Of a stretch of 64,000 bases of DNA, positions 26,030-34,746 are shown one piece after another. The stretch lies in assembly GCF_003336875.1 (NCBI RefSeq), contig NZ_QGNJ01000006.1, positions 238,899 through 302,898 on the forward strand, in the 5' to 3' direction. The stretch comes from Oleisolibacter albus. Lineage in GTDB: Bacteria > Pseudomonadota > Alphaproteobacteria > Azospirillales > Azospirillaceae. Within the stretch, counting starts at the first letter, position 1; each line of letters starts with the position of its first letter. The notes under the pieces are model-generated. The model saw nothing but the letters and a program-made list of their open reading frames with translations, ran no database searches and was not told the origin of the DNA. A program made the translations under genes and the position numbers.

Positions 26030-28750
26030 ATGTTCCGGAGAAAGTCAGCACTGCTGCCCTTGCTGGCGGCGACCACGGCCCTGATGCCGATCGCAGCCTG
26101 GGCACAGCAGGCCGCGCCAGCGCAACAGAATGCGCCCGCGTCCACCGATGCCCTGGAGGAGATCGTCGTCACCGGCTATGTGCAGGCGCTGAGCAAGGCC
26201 CGCGAGCTGAAGCAGAACTCCGACATCGTCAAGGATGTCATCGTCGCCGAGGACATGGCCAAGTTCCCCGAGCTGAACCTGGCCGAAAGCCTGCAGCGCC
26301 TGCCCGGCGTCGCCATCAACCGTGAAGCCGGCGAAGGCCGCCGCATCACCCTGCGCGGCCTGGGCCCGGACTATACCCGCGTGCAGCTGAACGGCATGGA
26401 AGTGCTGGGCAATGTGGACTCGGCCATGGACAGCCGTGGCCAGCGCTCACGCGACCGTGCCTTCGACTTCAACATCTTCGCCTCGGAGCTGTTCTCCAAG
26501 GTCGAGGTGGAGAAGACCTATCAGGCCGCCCAGAACGAAGGCGGCATGGCCGGCACGGTCGGCCTGTTCACGGCCAAGCCCCTGGACTATGACACGGGCA
26601 CCAAGGGCGCGGTCACGGCCAAGCTGGGCACGAACACCTATACCGAAGACGCCCAGCCCCGCGTCGCCGCCATGATCAGCCAGAACTGGAACGACAAGTT
26701 CGGCGCCCTGTTCTCGGTGGCCTATTCCAAGCGCAAGACCGAGGAGCAGGGCTACAACACCTATTCGCCGAGCCAGCTCAGCGCCACCAAGATGGCCGAC
26801 TACGTGGCCAAGGGGCTGGACATCTCCGCGCTCAGCGCCGACCAGAAGGCCAAGTTCCTGTCGGGCGATCTGGTGTTTGCCTCCGGCAACCGCCTGTCGG
26901 TGTGGGATGCCAAGCAGGAGCGGCTGGGCCTGACCACAGCCCTGGAGTGGAAGCCGACCGACAGCGTGCGGCTGACCCTGGACGGGCTGCACGGCCAGTT
27001 CAAGACCGACCGTGACGAGTACCATCTGGCCACGCGGCCGGATACGACCTCCGGCTCCGTCGCCTTCGATGTCAACTCGAAGATCAATGCGATCAGCTGG
27101 GACAGCTCGAACTTCGTCAACGCCATCGACGTCGACAACGCCACCTATGCCAGCGAGCATCGCCGGTCGCAGAACAAGAACAAGTTCGACCAGATCGCCC
27201 TGACCGGCACCTGGGAAGCCACCAGCCGGCTCGTCATCGACGGCCATGTGGGCTATGAGCGCTCGACCTACACCACGCCCTATGACGACAAGCTGTACAT
27301 GAAGGCCAAGGGTGGCATGACCACCACCTATGCCGCCGACGGCGATTCGGCCACCAATGTCTATGACTGGGACACGACCGACGTCTCCCGCTACAGCTTC
27401 AATGAATTCTATTTCCGTGAGTTCTGGAACAAGACCAGCCTGGGCGAAGGCGTGCTGAACGGCCGCTACGAACTGAACGACTGGCTGAAGCTGCGCGCCG
27501 GCGCCGCCTGGCGGCGCTACCGCACCAGCGGGTCGGAGATCTTCAATGACGGCCAGGCGCACCAGTTCACCGGCGACGCCGTCACCGACTATGCCTACAT
27601 CTTCTCCAGCAACAAGAAGCAGTCCTGGATCACCGGCGATTACGACAAGGCCTTCGCCAAGTACAAGCTCGACCATACGGTGGCCGGCGCCACCGACATC
27701 GAGAACACCTACAGCGTGACCGAGGAAACCACCACCACCTACAGCCAGCTCGACTGGGACAGCGCCCTGGGCGGCATGCGCTTCCGCGGCAATGTGGGTG
27801 CCCGCGCCTATTTCACCGACACCGAGAGCGTCGGCGACATCATCGACAAGAACTACACGCCGCTGGGCAGCAACAAGACCACGTCGGATTACTCCGGCCT
27901 GCTTCCGGCGCTGAACGCCACGCTGGAAGTCATGCCCGACTTCCTGGTGCGCTTCGCCGCGGCCAAGAACATCAACCGCCCCGGCCTGTCCTCCATGGCC
28001 GCAGCCGGCAGCGTCAAATTCTCCAGCGGCGAGTATTTCGTCAGCGTCGGCAATCCCGACCTGAAGCCGTACAAGGACACGTCCTTCGATCTCTCGGCCG
28101 AATGGTACTTCGGCAAGATCGGCATGGTGTCCGTGGGTGTGTTCCACAAGGACATCAAGAACCTGATCACCACGGAAACGCTGTACAACGTGCCGTTCAG
28201 CGCCACCGGCCTGCCGCTCGCCATGCTGCCGGGTCTGGGCGCCGATACGGTCATCGCCGAATATTCCAAGCCGGTGAACCTGGCGGATGCCCGCATCGAC
28301 GGCCTTGAAGTGGCCGCCCAGACCAATTTCGACTTCCTGCCCGCCCCGTTCGACAATCTGGGCGTCCTGGTCAATGCGACGCTGATCGACTCCAACACCG
28401 AACTCAACGGCCTGGACGGCCCGATCACCGGCCTGTCGAAGACCAATGCCAACGGCACCCTCTATTACGAGACCGAGGATTGGGGCCTGCGCATGTCGGC
28501 CAATTACCGCTCCAGCTACCTGCGCAGCCGCTATGACGGCAAGAATCCGGCCAGCAAGGACGGCTTCGACGGCACCGTCTATGTCGATGCGGCGGCCTTC
28601 GTGAAGCTGACACCCAACCTGAAGCTGACGCTGGACGCCATCAACCTGACCAACGAGAAGGAAATCCAGTTCAACAGCATCTATCACCGTCTGCACAACG
28701 TGACGCAGAGCGGCACCACCTTCTTCGGTGGCGTCAGCCTGGACTTCTGA
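26030..28750 (+). CDS. TonB-dependent outer-membrane receptor
   Basis: 906 residues from the ATG at 26030, which has GGGGGAGAGG just before it; an ATG at 26012 overlaps that ribosome site. The signal peptide ends AWA (residue 25). A TonB box EEIVVTGY lies at 43-50 and the plug domain follows to about 190, with LPGVAINREAGEGRRITLRG, the pattern of the large Xanthomonas/Caulobacter receptor subfamily. A long 22-strand barrel ends in the terminal Phe needed for outer-membrane insertion. Transport is energised by TonB-ExbBD, not present here. The PHO box upstream and the phospholipase gene downstream suggest uptake of an organic phosphorus compound or a phospholipid head group, rather than iron; this is inference. 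Confidence 0.9.
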   Translation: MFRRKSALLPLLAATTALMPIAAWAQQAAPAQQNAPASTDALEEIVVTGYVQALSKARELKQNSDIVKDVIVAEDMAKFPELNLAESLQRLPGVAINREAGEGRRITLRGLGPDYTRVQLNGMEVLGNVDSAMDSRGQRSRDRAFDFNIFASELFSKVEVEKTYQAAQNEGGMAGTVGLFTAKPLDYDTGTKGAVTAKLGTNTYTEDAQPRVAAMISQNWNDKFGALFSVAYSKRKTEEQGYNTYSPSQLSATKMADYVAKGLDISALSADQKAKFLSGDLVFASGNRLSVWDAKQERLGLTTALEWKPTDSVRLTLDGLHGQFKTDRDEYHLATRPDTTSGSVAFDVNSKINAISWDSSNFVNAIDVDNATYASEHRRSQNKNKFDQIALTGTWEATSRLVIDGHVGYERSTYTTPYDDKLYMKAKGGMTTTYAADGDSATNVYDWDTTDVSRYSFNEFYFREFWNKTSLGEGVLNGRYELNDWLKLRAGAAWRRYRTSGSEIFNDGQAHQFTGDAVTDYAYIFSSNKKQSWITGDYDKAFAKYKLDHTVAGATDIENTYSVTEETTTTYSQLDWDSALGGMRFRGNVGARAYFTDTESVGDIIDKNYTPLGSNKTTSDYSGLLPALNATLEVMPDFLVRFAAAKNINRPGLSSMAAAGSVKFSSGEYFVSVGNPDLKPYKDTSFDLSAEWYFGKIGMVSVGVFHKDIKNLITTETLYNVPFSATGLPLAMLPGLGADTVIAEYSKPVNLADARIDGLEVAAQTNFDFLPAPFDNLGVLVNATLIDSNTELNGLDGPITGLSKTNANGTLYYETEDWGLRMSANYRSSYLRSRYDGKNPASKDGFDGTVYVDAAAFVKLTPNLKLTLDAINLTNEKEIQFNSIYHRLHNVTQSGTTFFGGVSLDF

Positions 28751-28767
28751 TGACGTGATGTACCAAC

Positions 28768-28798
28768 GGCGGGCGGAGGGCCCATCCCTCCGCCCGCC
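28768..28798 (+). terminator. Hairpin between receptor and phospholipase genes
   Basis: GGCGGGCGGAGGG pairs perfectly with CCCTCCGCCCGCC around CCCAT. It lies 17 bases after the receptor stop and has no T-run, so it may reduce rather than end transcription into the phospholipase gene. Confidence 0.55.
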
Positions 28799-28832
28799 CG
28801 ACTTGACCGGCACATTCGAAAGGACCGGAACG

Positions 28833-30935
28833 ATGGACCTTCGCCAAGACCGACGCACCTTCATGCGCACCGTGCTGGCGGGCGGCGGGGCAGCCAGCGC
28901 CCTGATGCCGTCCATCGCGCGCGCTCTTTCGATCGCGCCCCACCGGCGGACCGGCACCATCCGGGATGTGGAGCATGTGGTCATCCTGACCCAGGAGAAC
29001 CGCGCCTTCGACCATTATTTCGGCGCCATGAACGGGGTGCGCGGCTTCGGTGACCGCTTCGCCATTCCGGCACCGCCCCTGCCCCAGGCCCCGGACCGCA
29101 CCGTGTTCGTCCAGCCGGCCGAACCGGGCAAGCCCGGCCCGGCGCTGCTGACACCGTTCCGCCTGGACACCCAGAAGGATTTCCGCCTGGTCCGGCCGCT
29201 GGGCACGCCGCACAGTTTCCCCGACAGTCAGGCCGCCTGGGACAATGGCCGGCTGGGGGCATGGCCACACCACAAGCACAACCATGCCATGGCCTATTTC
29301 ACGCGCGAGGACATTCCCTTCCAGTATGCCCTGGCCGAGGCCTTCACCCTGTGCGACGCCTATCACTGCGCGATGCACCTCAGCACCAACCCCAACCGGC
29401 TCTATATCTGGACCGGCACGCACGACCCGCTGGGCAAGGGCAACGGCCCGGCCATCGACAACGGCTATGACGGCTTCGCCGACCCGCTGGGCCATGGCGG
29501 CTACAGCTGGACGACATATCCCGAGCGGCTGCTGGAAGCCGGCATCAGCTTCCAGATCTATGAGGACATGGCCGACAATTTCAGTGACAACCCGCTGGTC
29601 GGCTTCAAGGTCTATCGCGCCGCCCGCGACGCTGCCGGCGGCCCCCTGGCCGAACTGGCCCGGCGGACCCTCGGCACGCGGACCCTGACCAACCTGAAAC
29701 AGGATGTCATGACCGGCACCCTGCCCCAGGTGTCCTGGATCGTGGCGCCGACCGCCTATTCCGAGCATCCCAGCGTCTCGACCCCGCTGCAGGGGGCCGA
29801 ATACACCGCCCGGGTCCTGGATGCGCTGACGGCCAATCCCGATGTCTGGGCGCGGACCGTGCTGTTCCTCAATTTCGACGAGAATGACGGGCTGTTCGAC
29901 CATGCGCCGCCGCCGGCACCGCCGGCCCGCGACCCCAACGACCCCGCCCGCAGCATCGGCGGCACCACCGTGCCCGCCGAGGACGAGTATCATGTCCGCT
30001 CGCAGGACGAGAAGGATGCGCCCTATCTCAACCGGCCCTATGGGCTGGGGCCGCGCGTGCCCATGTATGTGGTCTCGCCCTGGAGCACCGGCGGCTATGT
30101 GGCGTCGGAGGTGTTCGACCATACCAGCGTCATCCGCTTCCTGGAGACCCGCTTCGGCGTGCATGAGCCCAATATCAGCGCCTGGCGCCGGGCCGTCTGC
30201 GGCGACCTGACCTCGTGCTTCGATTTCGACCGCAGCGACAGCAGCGCCTTCCTGGCCAAGCTGCCGGAAACCCGCCCCCTGTCCGATCGTGCGGCGGGAC
30301 TTCAGGGCTTCGATCCGCCGCTGCCGGCCACCCTGACCAACCCGGCGCAGGAGCCGGGGCCGCGCCGCCGCCGCCCGACCCCCTATCTGCTGGATGTGGC
30401 GCTGGAGGCCGGGGGAACGCCGCGGCTGCTGTTCCGCAACACCGGCCGCGAGCGGGCGGCTGTCTTCCACGTCTATGCACTGGACCGGCTGACCGATGTC
30501 CCGGCCCGCTACACCGTGGGCGCCGGACAGAGTCTGGCCGCCCCACTGGCGGGCACGACCGGCGGCGACCTGTTCATCCTCGGCCCCAACGGTTTCCACC
30601 GCCGGCTGGCGGGGCGTCCGAACCGCTTCGGCGCCGGGCTGGAGCAGGGACAGGCGCACATGGCAACGCTGCATCTGGCCAACGCCACCGACGGCCGCAT
30701 CAGCCTCAGTGTGGACGACATGGCCTATGGGCAGGCGGCCCGCAGCGTGACGCTGGAGCCGCGCGGCACGGCCAGCCTGACCTTCGACTTCGCCGCCAGC
30801 CATGGCTGGTACGATCTGCACGTGCGCGGCGACGGGCAATCCTGGCGGCTGGCCGGCCATGTGGAGGATGGCGCAGAGTCCCTCTCCGACCCCGCAACCC
30901 TCACCGTGGCGCCGCTGCGGCTGCAGGAGATCTGA
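28833..30935 (+). CDS. plcN: Tat-exported phospholipase C (phosphocholine-hydrolysing type)
   Basis: 700 residues. The N-terminus has a twin-arginine signal (RRTFMR at 7-12, then a hydrophobic stretch), as in Pseudomonas PlcN/PlcH, so it should be exported folded. The phosphoesterase domain (about 45-480) contains VVILTQENRAFDHYFG, THDPLGKG and LNFDENDGLFDHAPP, matching the bacterial non-metallo phospholipase C/acid phosphatase family. C-terminal beta domains (about 510-700) correspond to the tandem small domains of these enzymes. It would release diacylglycerol and a phosphorylated head group outside the inner membrane. It follows the TonB receptor by 82 bases, with a hairpin between. The choice between haemolytic and non-haemolytic classes cannot be made from sequence reading alone. 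Confidence 0.88.
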   Translation: MDLRQDRRTFMRTVLAGGGAASALMPSIARALSIAPHRRTGTIRDVEHVVILTQENRAFDHYFGAMNGVRGFGDRFAIPAPPLPQAPDRTVFVQPAEPGKPGPALLTPFRLDTQKDFRLVRPLGTPHSFPDSQAAWDNGRLGAWPHHKHNHAMAYFTREDIPFQYALAEAFTLCDAYHCAMHLSTNPNRLYIWTGTHDPLGKGNGPAIDNGYDGFADPLGHGGYSWTTYPERLLEAGISFQIYEDMADNFSDNPLVGFKVYRAARDAAGGPLAELARRTLGTRTLTNLKQDVMTGTLPQVSWIVAPTAYSEHPSVSTPLQGAEYTARVLDALTANPDVWARTVLFLNFDENDGLFDHAPPPAPPARDPNDPARSIGGTTVPAEDEYHVRSQDEKDAPYLNRPYGLGPRVPMYVVSPWSTGGYVASEVFDHTSVIRFLETRFGVHEPNISAWRRAVCGDLTSCFDFDRSDSSAFLAKLPETRPLSDRAAGLQGFDPPLPATLTNPAQEPGPRRRRPTPYLLDVALEAGGTPRLLFRNTGRERAAVFHVYALDRLTDVPARYTVGAGQSLAAPLAGTTGGDLFILGPNGFHRRLAGRPNRFGAGLEQGQAHMATLHLANATDGRISLSVDDMAYGQAARSVTLEPRGTASLTFDFAASHGWYDLHVRGDGQSWRLAGHVEDGAESLSDPATLTVAPLRLQEI

Positions 30936-30956
30936 CGCCCCCGGTTCCGGGACAGG

Positions 30957-30984
30957 GCTGAGGGCGGACCAGCCCGCCCTCAGC
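30957..30984. terminator. Bidirectional hairpin after phospholipase C
   Basis: GCTGAGGGCGG (30957-30967) pairs perfectly with CCGCCCTCAGC (30974-30984) around six bases, between two convergent genes; the right arm includes the stop codon of the minus-strand gene. Confidence 0.6.
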
Positions 30985-31657
30985 AGAGCAGATCGACGGC
31001 GGGCATGGGCACCAGCAACGCCACCGGCGACAGCAACACCAGAACCGCTCCCATGACCCGGCCCAGCCGGGGATGGCGGGCCCAGCGGACAAGGCGCGAA
31101 TAGCCCAACGCCGCCAGCGTGACGGCCGGCAGGGTGCCCAGCCCGAAGCCGGCCATCACCAGCATGCCTTGGGCCGCACTGCCGGACATCACCGCATAAA
31201 ACAGGGCGGCATAGACCATGCCACAGGGCAGGAACCCCCAGAGGATACCAGCCAGGGGGCCTGCCAGGGGACCACGGCGCTGCAGGCCGGCCAAGGCCCG
31301 GCTGAGCGGGGACAGCAGCCGGTCGAACAGGCTCAGGGACGGGACCAGCCCCATCAGCGACAGCCCGATCCAGCCCAGGGTGGTGGCGGCCGCCCACTGC
31401 ATGACCCGGAAGGCGTCGCGCTGATCGAACAGGCCGTAGAAGGCCGCCCCCAGGGAGCCGACGGCGGCACCCGCCAGCATATAGGCCAGGATGCGTCCGG
31501 CCTGCAGACCGGCCAGGGACAGCAGCGGTCGCCGTCCCGCCTCCGCCGGAGACAGGATCAGCAGCAGGCTGCCGGCGATGCCGCCGCACATGGCGGCGCA
31601 ATGCAGGGTGCTGGCCAGCCCCAGAATCAAGCCGCCGAGAAAATTGATCTGCTCCAT
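30980..31657 (-). CDS. SafE/TauE-like (DsbD-type transmembrane) protein
   Basis: 225 residues from MEQINFLGGLILGLAS, preceded by GGAGG; the frame remains open about 100 codons upstream, but that part has no membrane character. Six hydrophobic segments are visible. The conserved pairs LHCAAMCGG near the N-terminus and GFLPCGMVY near the middle put two cysteines in the membrane, as in the family called sulfite exporter TauE/SafE or DsbD-like transmembrane region. Members of this family often accompany cbb3 oxidase maturation genes and may handle copper or thiol redox. No ccoGHIS genes are nearby, so the role here is open. Confidence 0.7.
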   Translation of the reverse strand: MEQINFLGGLILGLASTLHCAAMCGGIAGSLLLILSPAEAGRRPLLSLAGLQAGRILAYMLAGAAVGSLGAAFYGLFDQRDAFRVMQWAAATTLGWIGLSLMGLVPSLSLFDRLLSPLSRALAGLQRRGPLAGPLAGILWGFLPCGMVYAALFYAVMSGSAAQGMLVMAGFGLGTLPAVTLAALGYSRLVRWARHPRLGRVMGAVLVLLSPVALLVPMPAVDLLC

Positions 31658-31934
31658 GCCGCCCAGACCGCCTCCAGCCCATCCCGGCCGCCCCGGCCTG
31701 TGGTCAGGCCAGCCGGCGCTCTGCGATGCATAGCGCGCCTGGGTTGGCCACGCCATATCGCAGTTGGCATGACGCGACAGCCCGGTCCTGGATGAGGCAC
31801 CCCGAAGACCTGATCCCTGCCCACCGCGCATCCAGACATTGCGACCGGCATTGTCACCGCCCCAGATGCTGAACCGAAGCTTGTGGGAGAAGCGGACGCC
31901 TCGTTCCGGTACATCGACTGGCACCAGGATGCCG
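31658..31934. other. Intergenic region between SafE-like and chromate-transport genes
   Basis: No gene is apparent in these 277 bases. It must hold the promoter for the SafE-like gene on the minus strand. The open frame crossing it lacks codon bias and membrane segments, and I see no repeat or hairpin of note. Confidence 0.4.
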
Positions 31935-32462
31935 CTACCCGCCGCCGGCAACGAGCCCGGCCAGGGCGCCGGCCGCCAGCACCCACAGCGGGTGCAGCCG
32001 CGTCGCCAGGGTGGCGGCAGCGGCAGCCAGGGCGATGACAGCCAGCCGCCAATCCTGCGCCGCCGCCTCGGTCATGACCAGCGCGCTGGACGCCACCAGA
32101 CCCGCCGTCACCGGCACCAGACCGGCCTGCACCATCCGGCGCCAGGGCCGGTCCTTGAAGCGCTCCCACAGGCGGAACACAAGGCCCGTCAGCAGCGAGG
32201 ACGGGCCGAACTTGGCCAGCGACGACACCAGCAGCCCGGGCCAGCCCGCCACATGCCAGCCCACCAGCGGCACCACCATCATGTTCGGCCCCGGCGCCGC
32301 CTGGGCCAGGGCATAGAGGGCGCCGAACTCCTGCGCCGTCATCCAGTGATGCACCTCCACCACCTGCCGCTGCATCTCCGGCAGGATGGTGACGCCGCCG
32401 CCGAAGGCCAGCAGCGACAGCTGGAGGAACAGCAGCGCCAGCGCCAGCAGGACAGCCGTCAT
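31935..32462 (-). CDS. chrA: Chromate transporter half-protein (second subunit)
   Basis: 175 residues with the start overlapping the preceding stop (ATGA). It is a single CHR domain of about six hydrophobic segments, with FGGGVTILPEMQRQVVE near the N-terminus and AQAAPGPNMMVVPLVGW, the standard CHR motif. It is one half of a two-gene (short-chain) chromate transporter; the other half is the next gene upstream. The pair would work as a heterodimer with the two halves in opposite membrane orientation. Some members of the family confer chromate resistance; others have unknown anion substrates. Confidence 0.82.
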   Translation of the reverse strand: MTAVLLALALLFLQLSLLAFGGGVTILPEMQRQVVEVHHWMTAQEFGALYALAQAAPGPNMMVVPLVGWHVAGWPGLLVSSLAKFGPSSLLTGLVFRLWERFKDRPWRRMVQAGLVPVTAGLVASSALVMTEAAAQDWRLAVIALAAAAATLATRLHPLWVLAAGALAGLVAGGG

Positions 32463-33028
32463 CGCCCGGTCCTCCCGGCCGTCAGGATGCTGAGCGGCGC
32501 CAGCACCAGCAGCGTCGGCAGCAGCGGCAGGTTCAGCACGCCGATGGCCACCACGCCGCCCCCCGCCATCAGCAGCGACAGGGGCCGGCGCCACAGCGGC
32601 CGGGCGATCTTCACGGCCAGGGCCAGCAGCAGCCCCGCCGCCGCCGCGGCCAGACCGGCGAACAGGTGGCGGATATGCGGATCCGCCTGGAAGCGGTCAT
32701 AGACCAGCCCCAGCAGCACCACCACCAGCGTGGGCGCCGCGATCAGACCGACCAGCGCTGCCACCGCGCCCGCTGTCCCGCGGAATTTCAGCCCGACAGC
32801 CACCGACAGGTTGATGATGTTGCCGCCGGGCAGGAACTGGCACAGCCCCAGCAGGTCGGTGAACTCCTCCGCGCTCAGCCAGCGCCGCCGCTCCACCAGC
32901 AGGCGCCGCGCCAGCGGCAGCACGCCGCCGAAGCCGCTGAGGCCAAGCCAGAGAAATCCAGTGAACAGGGCTGCCACCGTGGGCGGCGACGGCTCTGCGG
33001 CGGCCGGCGGAGACCCGTTGTCCATCAT
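32459..33028 (-). CDS. chrA: Chromate transporter half-protein (first subunit)
   Basis: 189 residues from the first of two consecutive ATGs after GGAGGAGGT; the second (33025) has more usual spacing. The open frame continues to 33679, but that stretch overlaps the peroxiredoxin gene and a terminator. The CHR domain shows GLSGFGGVLPLARRLLVER and GLCQFLPGGNIINLSVAVG. The last helix ends in a short basic tail. The ATGA overlap with the second subunit implies coupled translation, fitting the obligate pair. A terminator separates the pair from the upstream peroxiredoxin gene, so the promoter must lie in the short space at 33029-33074. Confidence 0.8.
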   Translation of the reverse strand: MMDNGSPPAAAEPSPPTVAALFTGFLWLGLSGFGGVLPLARRLLVERRRWLSAEEFTDLLGLCQFLPGGNIINLSVAVGLKFRGTAGAVAALVGLIAAPTLVVVLLGLVYDRFQADPHIRHLFAGLAAAAAGLLLALAVKIARPLWRRPLSLLMAGGGVVAIGVLNLPLLPTLLVLAPLSILTAGRTGR

Positions 33029-33073
33029 CAACCTCCTCCCCTGCCGCCGGGAGAGCGTCCTCCTCGGCACACG

Positions 33074-33104
33074 AAAAAGGGCCGCGCCCTGCGGGTGCGG
33101 CCCC
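33074..33104 (-). terminator. Rho-independent terminator after peroxiredoxin
   Basis: On the minus strand GGGCCGC and GCGGCCC form the stem and are followed by a run of five T (33074-33078). It ends the peroxiredoxin transcript 26 bases after its stop. Confidence 0.75.
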
Positions 33105-33129
33105 TTCACCAGTCCAGACCCTGAGGCGC

Positions 33130-33615
33130 TCAGAGCTGCTTCAGCACGGAGTCGGCGCTGGAGACTTCGAAGGCGCCGGGCTTCTCGACATAAAGGCCGG
33201 TGACCACGCCATCCTCGGCCACCAGGGCGAAGCGCTGGCTGCGCAGGCCCAGATTGTAGGCGGTGCCGTCCATCTCCAGCCCCAGCGCCCTGGTCAGGGT
33301 CCCATTGCCGTCCGGCAGCATGGTGATCTTGCCGGCCACATTGTTGGCCTTGCCCCAGGCCTGCATCACGAAGGGATCGTTGACGGCCATGCAGACGATC
33401 TCCTGCACGCCCTTGGCCTTCAGCGCCTCGGCCTGCTCCACGTAACCCGGCAGGTGCTTGGCCGAACAGGTGGGGGTGAAGGCGCCGGGCACGGCGAACA
33501 GGACCACCTTGCGGCCCTTGAACAAATCCTCGGTGCCGATCTCCTGCATGCCCGACTCCGTCAGGTGCTTCAGCGTGACGGCGGGAATGCGGTCGCCAAC
33601 CTTGATGCTCATCAT
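33130..33615 (-). CDS. Peroxiredoxin (Prx5/AhpE-like, glutaredoxin- or thioredoxin-dependent)
   Basis: 161 residues, the usual size of the Prx5 (type II) family. The start is the first of two ATGs after GGGGAG. The peroxidatic cysteine is C50 in PGAFTPTCSAKHLPGY, with the surrounding Pro, Thr and Arg of the active site present. A second cysteine, in EIVCMAVNDPF, lies at a position common in this group. It reduces hydrogen peroxide and alkyl hydroperoxides in the cytoplasm using thiol reductants. It is transcribed alone, with a clear terminator after it. Confidence 0.88.
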   Translation of the reverse strand: MMSIKVGDRIPAVTLKHLTESGMQEIGTEDLFKGRKVVLFAVPGAFTPTCSAKHLPGYVEQAEALKAKGVQEIVCMAVNDPFVMQAWGKANNVAGKITMLPDGNGTLTRALGLEMDGTAYNLGLRSQRFALVAEDGVVTGLYVEKPGAFEVSSADSVLKQL

Positions 33616-33885
33616 GGATCTCCCCGGGGGGTTGAACGGGCGTTCCCGTCCTTCTATGTCGGCGGCTCGGCCAGAGCAAGCGCGCACGGCACTGGCCGCT
33701 TTCGCGCCCCGGCAGTAACCTTTGCCGCCGCCGGGGGTTTTCAAGCTATTCCCCGGCATGAACGGCCGCACAGGAGCCATAGGAGGGTCGGGTCGGGCTG
33801 TGCTAGGCTGCTGCCGGACCAGGGAGAAAGGGTCACCCGACAGAGATCAGCCCCTGCTTTCGTCGACCGCAAGCGAGCCGACCGG

Positions 33886-34473
33886 ATGAGCAAATCGCCC
33901 ATGAAGGACCCAGAGATCCGCCGCCATTTGACGGGCCAGCTGCTGATCGCCATGCCGCAGATGCCCGACCCCCGCTTCGCCCGGACGCTGGTCTATGTCT
34001 GCGCGCACACGGCGGACGGGGCCATGGGACTGGTGGTCAACCGTCCGTTCGACGGGCTGAATTTCGACGAGTTGCTGGACCAGCTGAACATCGAGGCCGA
34101 CCGCTCCATGGCCGACCAGCGCGTGCATTATGGCGGGCCGGTGGAAACCGGGCGCGGCTTCGTGCTCCATTCCACCGACTATGTGCGCGAAGGCACGCTG
34201 ATGGTCGATGACGAGGTGGCGCTGACGGCCACGGTGGACATCCTGCGCGCCATCGCCGAGGGGCGCGGCCCGCGCCAGGGCTTCCTGGCCCTGGGCTATG
34301 CCGGCTGGGGTCCCGGCCAGCTGGACCAGGAGATGCAGTCCAACGGCTGGCTCTATGCCCCCGCCGATGCAGAGATCCTGTTCGACGCCGACCTGGACAG
34401 CAAATGGGACCGGGCCATCGCCAAGCTCGGCGTCAGCCTGACCACACTCTCCGCCGAGATCGGCCACGCCTGA
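33886..34473 (+). CDS. yqgE: YqgE/AlgH (UPF0301) protein
   Basis: 195 residues, the normal length for the family. The start MSKSPMKDPEIRRHLTGQLLIAMP gives the usual N-terminus; the open frame upstream lacks coding character. Diagnostic stretches are LTGQLLIAMPQM, GAMGLVVNRP, HYGGPVE and FLALGYAGWGPGQLDQE. The structure of family members is known but the function is not; AlgH was named for a link to alginate regulation in Pseudomonas. The gene is commonly near peroxiredoxin or RuvX genes in proteobacteria, and a divergent peroxiredoxin is the neighbour here. Confidence 0.88.
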   Translation: MSKSPMKDPEIRRHLTGQLLIAMPQMPDPRFARTLVYVCAHTADGAMGLVVNRPFDGLNFDELLDQLNIEADRSMADQRVHYGGPVETGRGFVLHSTDYVREGTLMVDDEVALTATVDILRAIAEGRGPRQGFLALGYAGWGPGQLDQEMQSNGWLYAPADAEILFDADLDSKWDRAIAKLGVSLTTLSAEIGHA

Positions 34474-34557
34474 CGGCCTGCACCGGGAAGGGCACGTCGG
34501 GGGGGGGGCGGGACAGGTCGCCCGTCGGGGAGCGCCCATCGACCGACGGCCCCCCCG

Positions 34558-34650
34558 CGTCGTGCCCGCGCAGGCGGACATCCAGGGAGGCTGGAACGAC
34601 GCTCCGACCTGCTGCGCCCCCTGGATCCTCCGCCTGCGCGGAGGATGACG
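34558..34650. repeat. Palindromic intergenic repeat (REP-like, two inverted arms)
   Basis: The left arm (34558-34587) contains CCCGCGCAGGCGG and CATCCAGGG; the right arm (34619-34650) is its near inverted copy with CCCTGGAT, CCGCCTGCGCGG and GATGACG. The motif is of the common dispersed type GTCATTCCCGCGCAGGCGGG. The right arm alone can fold as a nine-base stem. Confidence 0.7.
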
Positions 34651-34678
34651 CCAGAAACGGGTGGAAGAAACGTCGCCC

Positions 34679-34702
34679 GTAGGCCGGGGTGAACGGAGGC
34701 GC
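34679..34702 (+). repeat. 24-base intergenic repeat, copy 1
   Basis: Identical to 36296-36319. It begins GTAGGCCGGGGTGAAC and ends GGAGGCGC. The pattern resembles widespread GTAGG...CGGGGTGA-type dispersed repeats. The two copies, in the same orientation, bracket the orphan pair at 34747-36029. Confidence 0.8.
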
Positions 34703-34746
34703 AGCCCAGCATCGCCCGGAACGTGCTTATCCCGGCCCGCTTGTTC

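Noticed and set aside
31658..31951. A 98-residue N-terminal extension of the SafE-like protein
   Set aside because: The segment is Arg/Gly-rich with no helix or motif, while MEQINFL at 31657 has a GGAGG site and starts the membrane domain.
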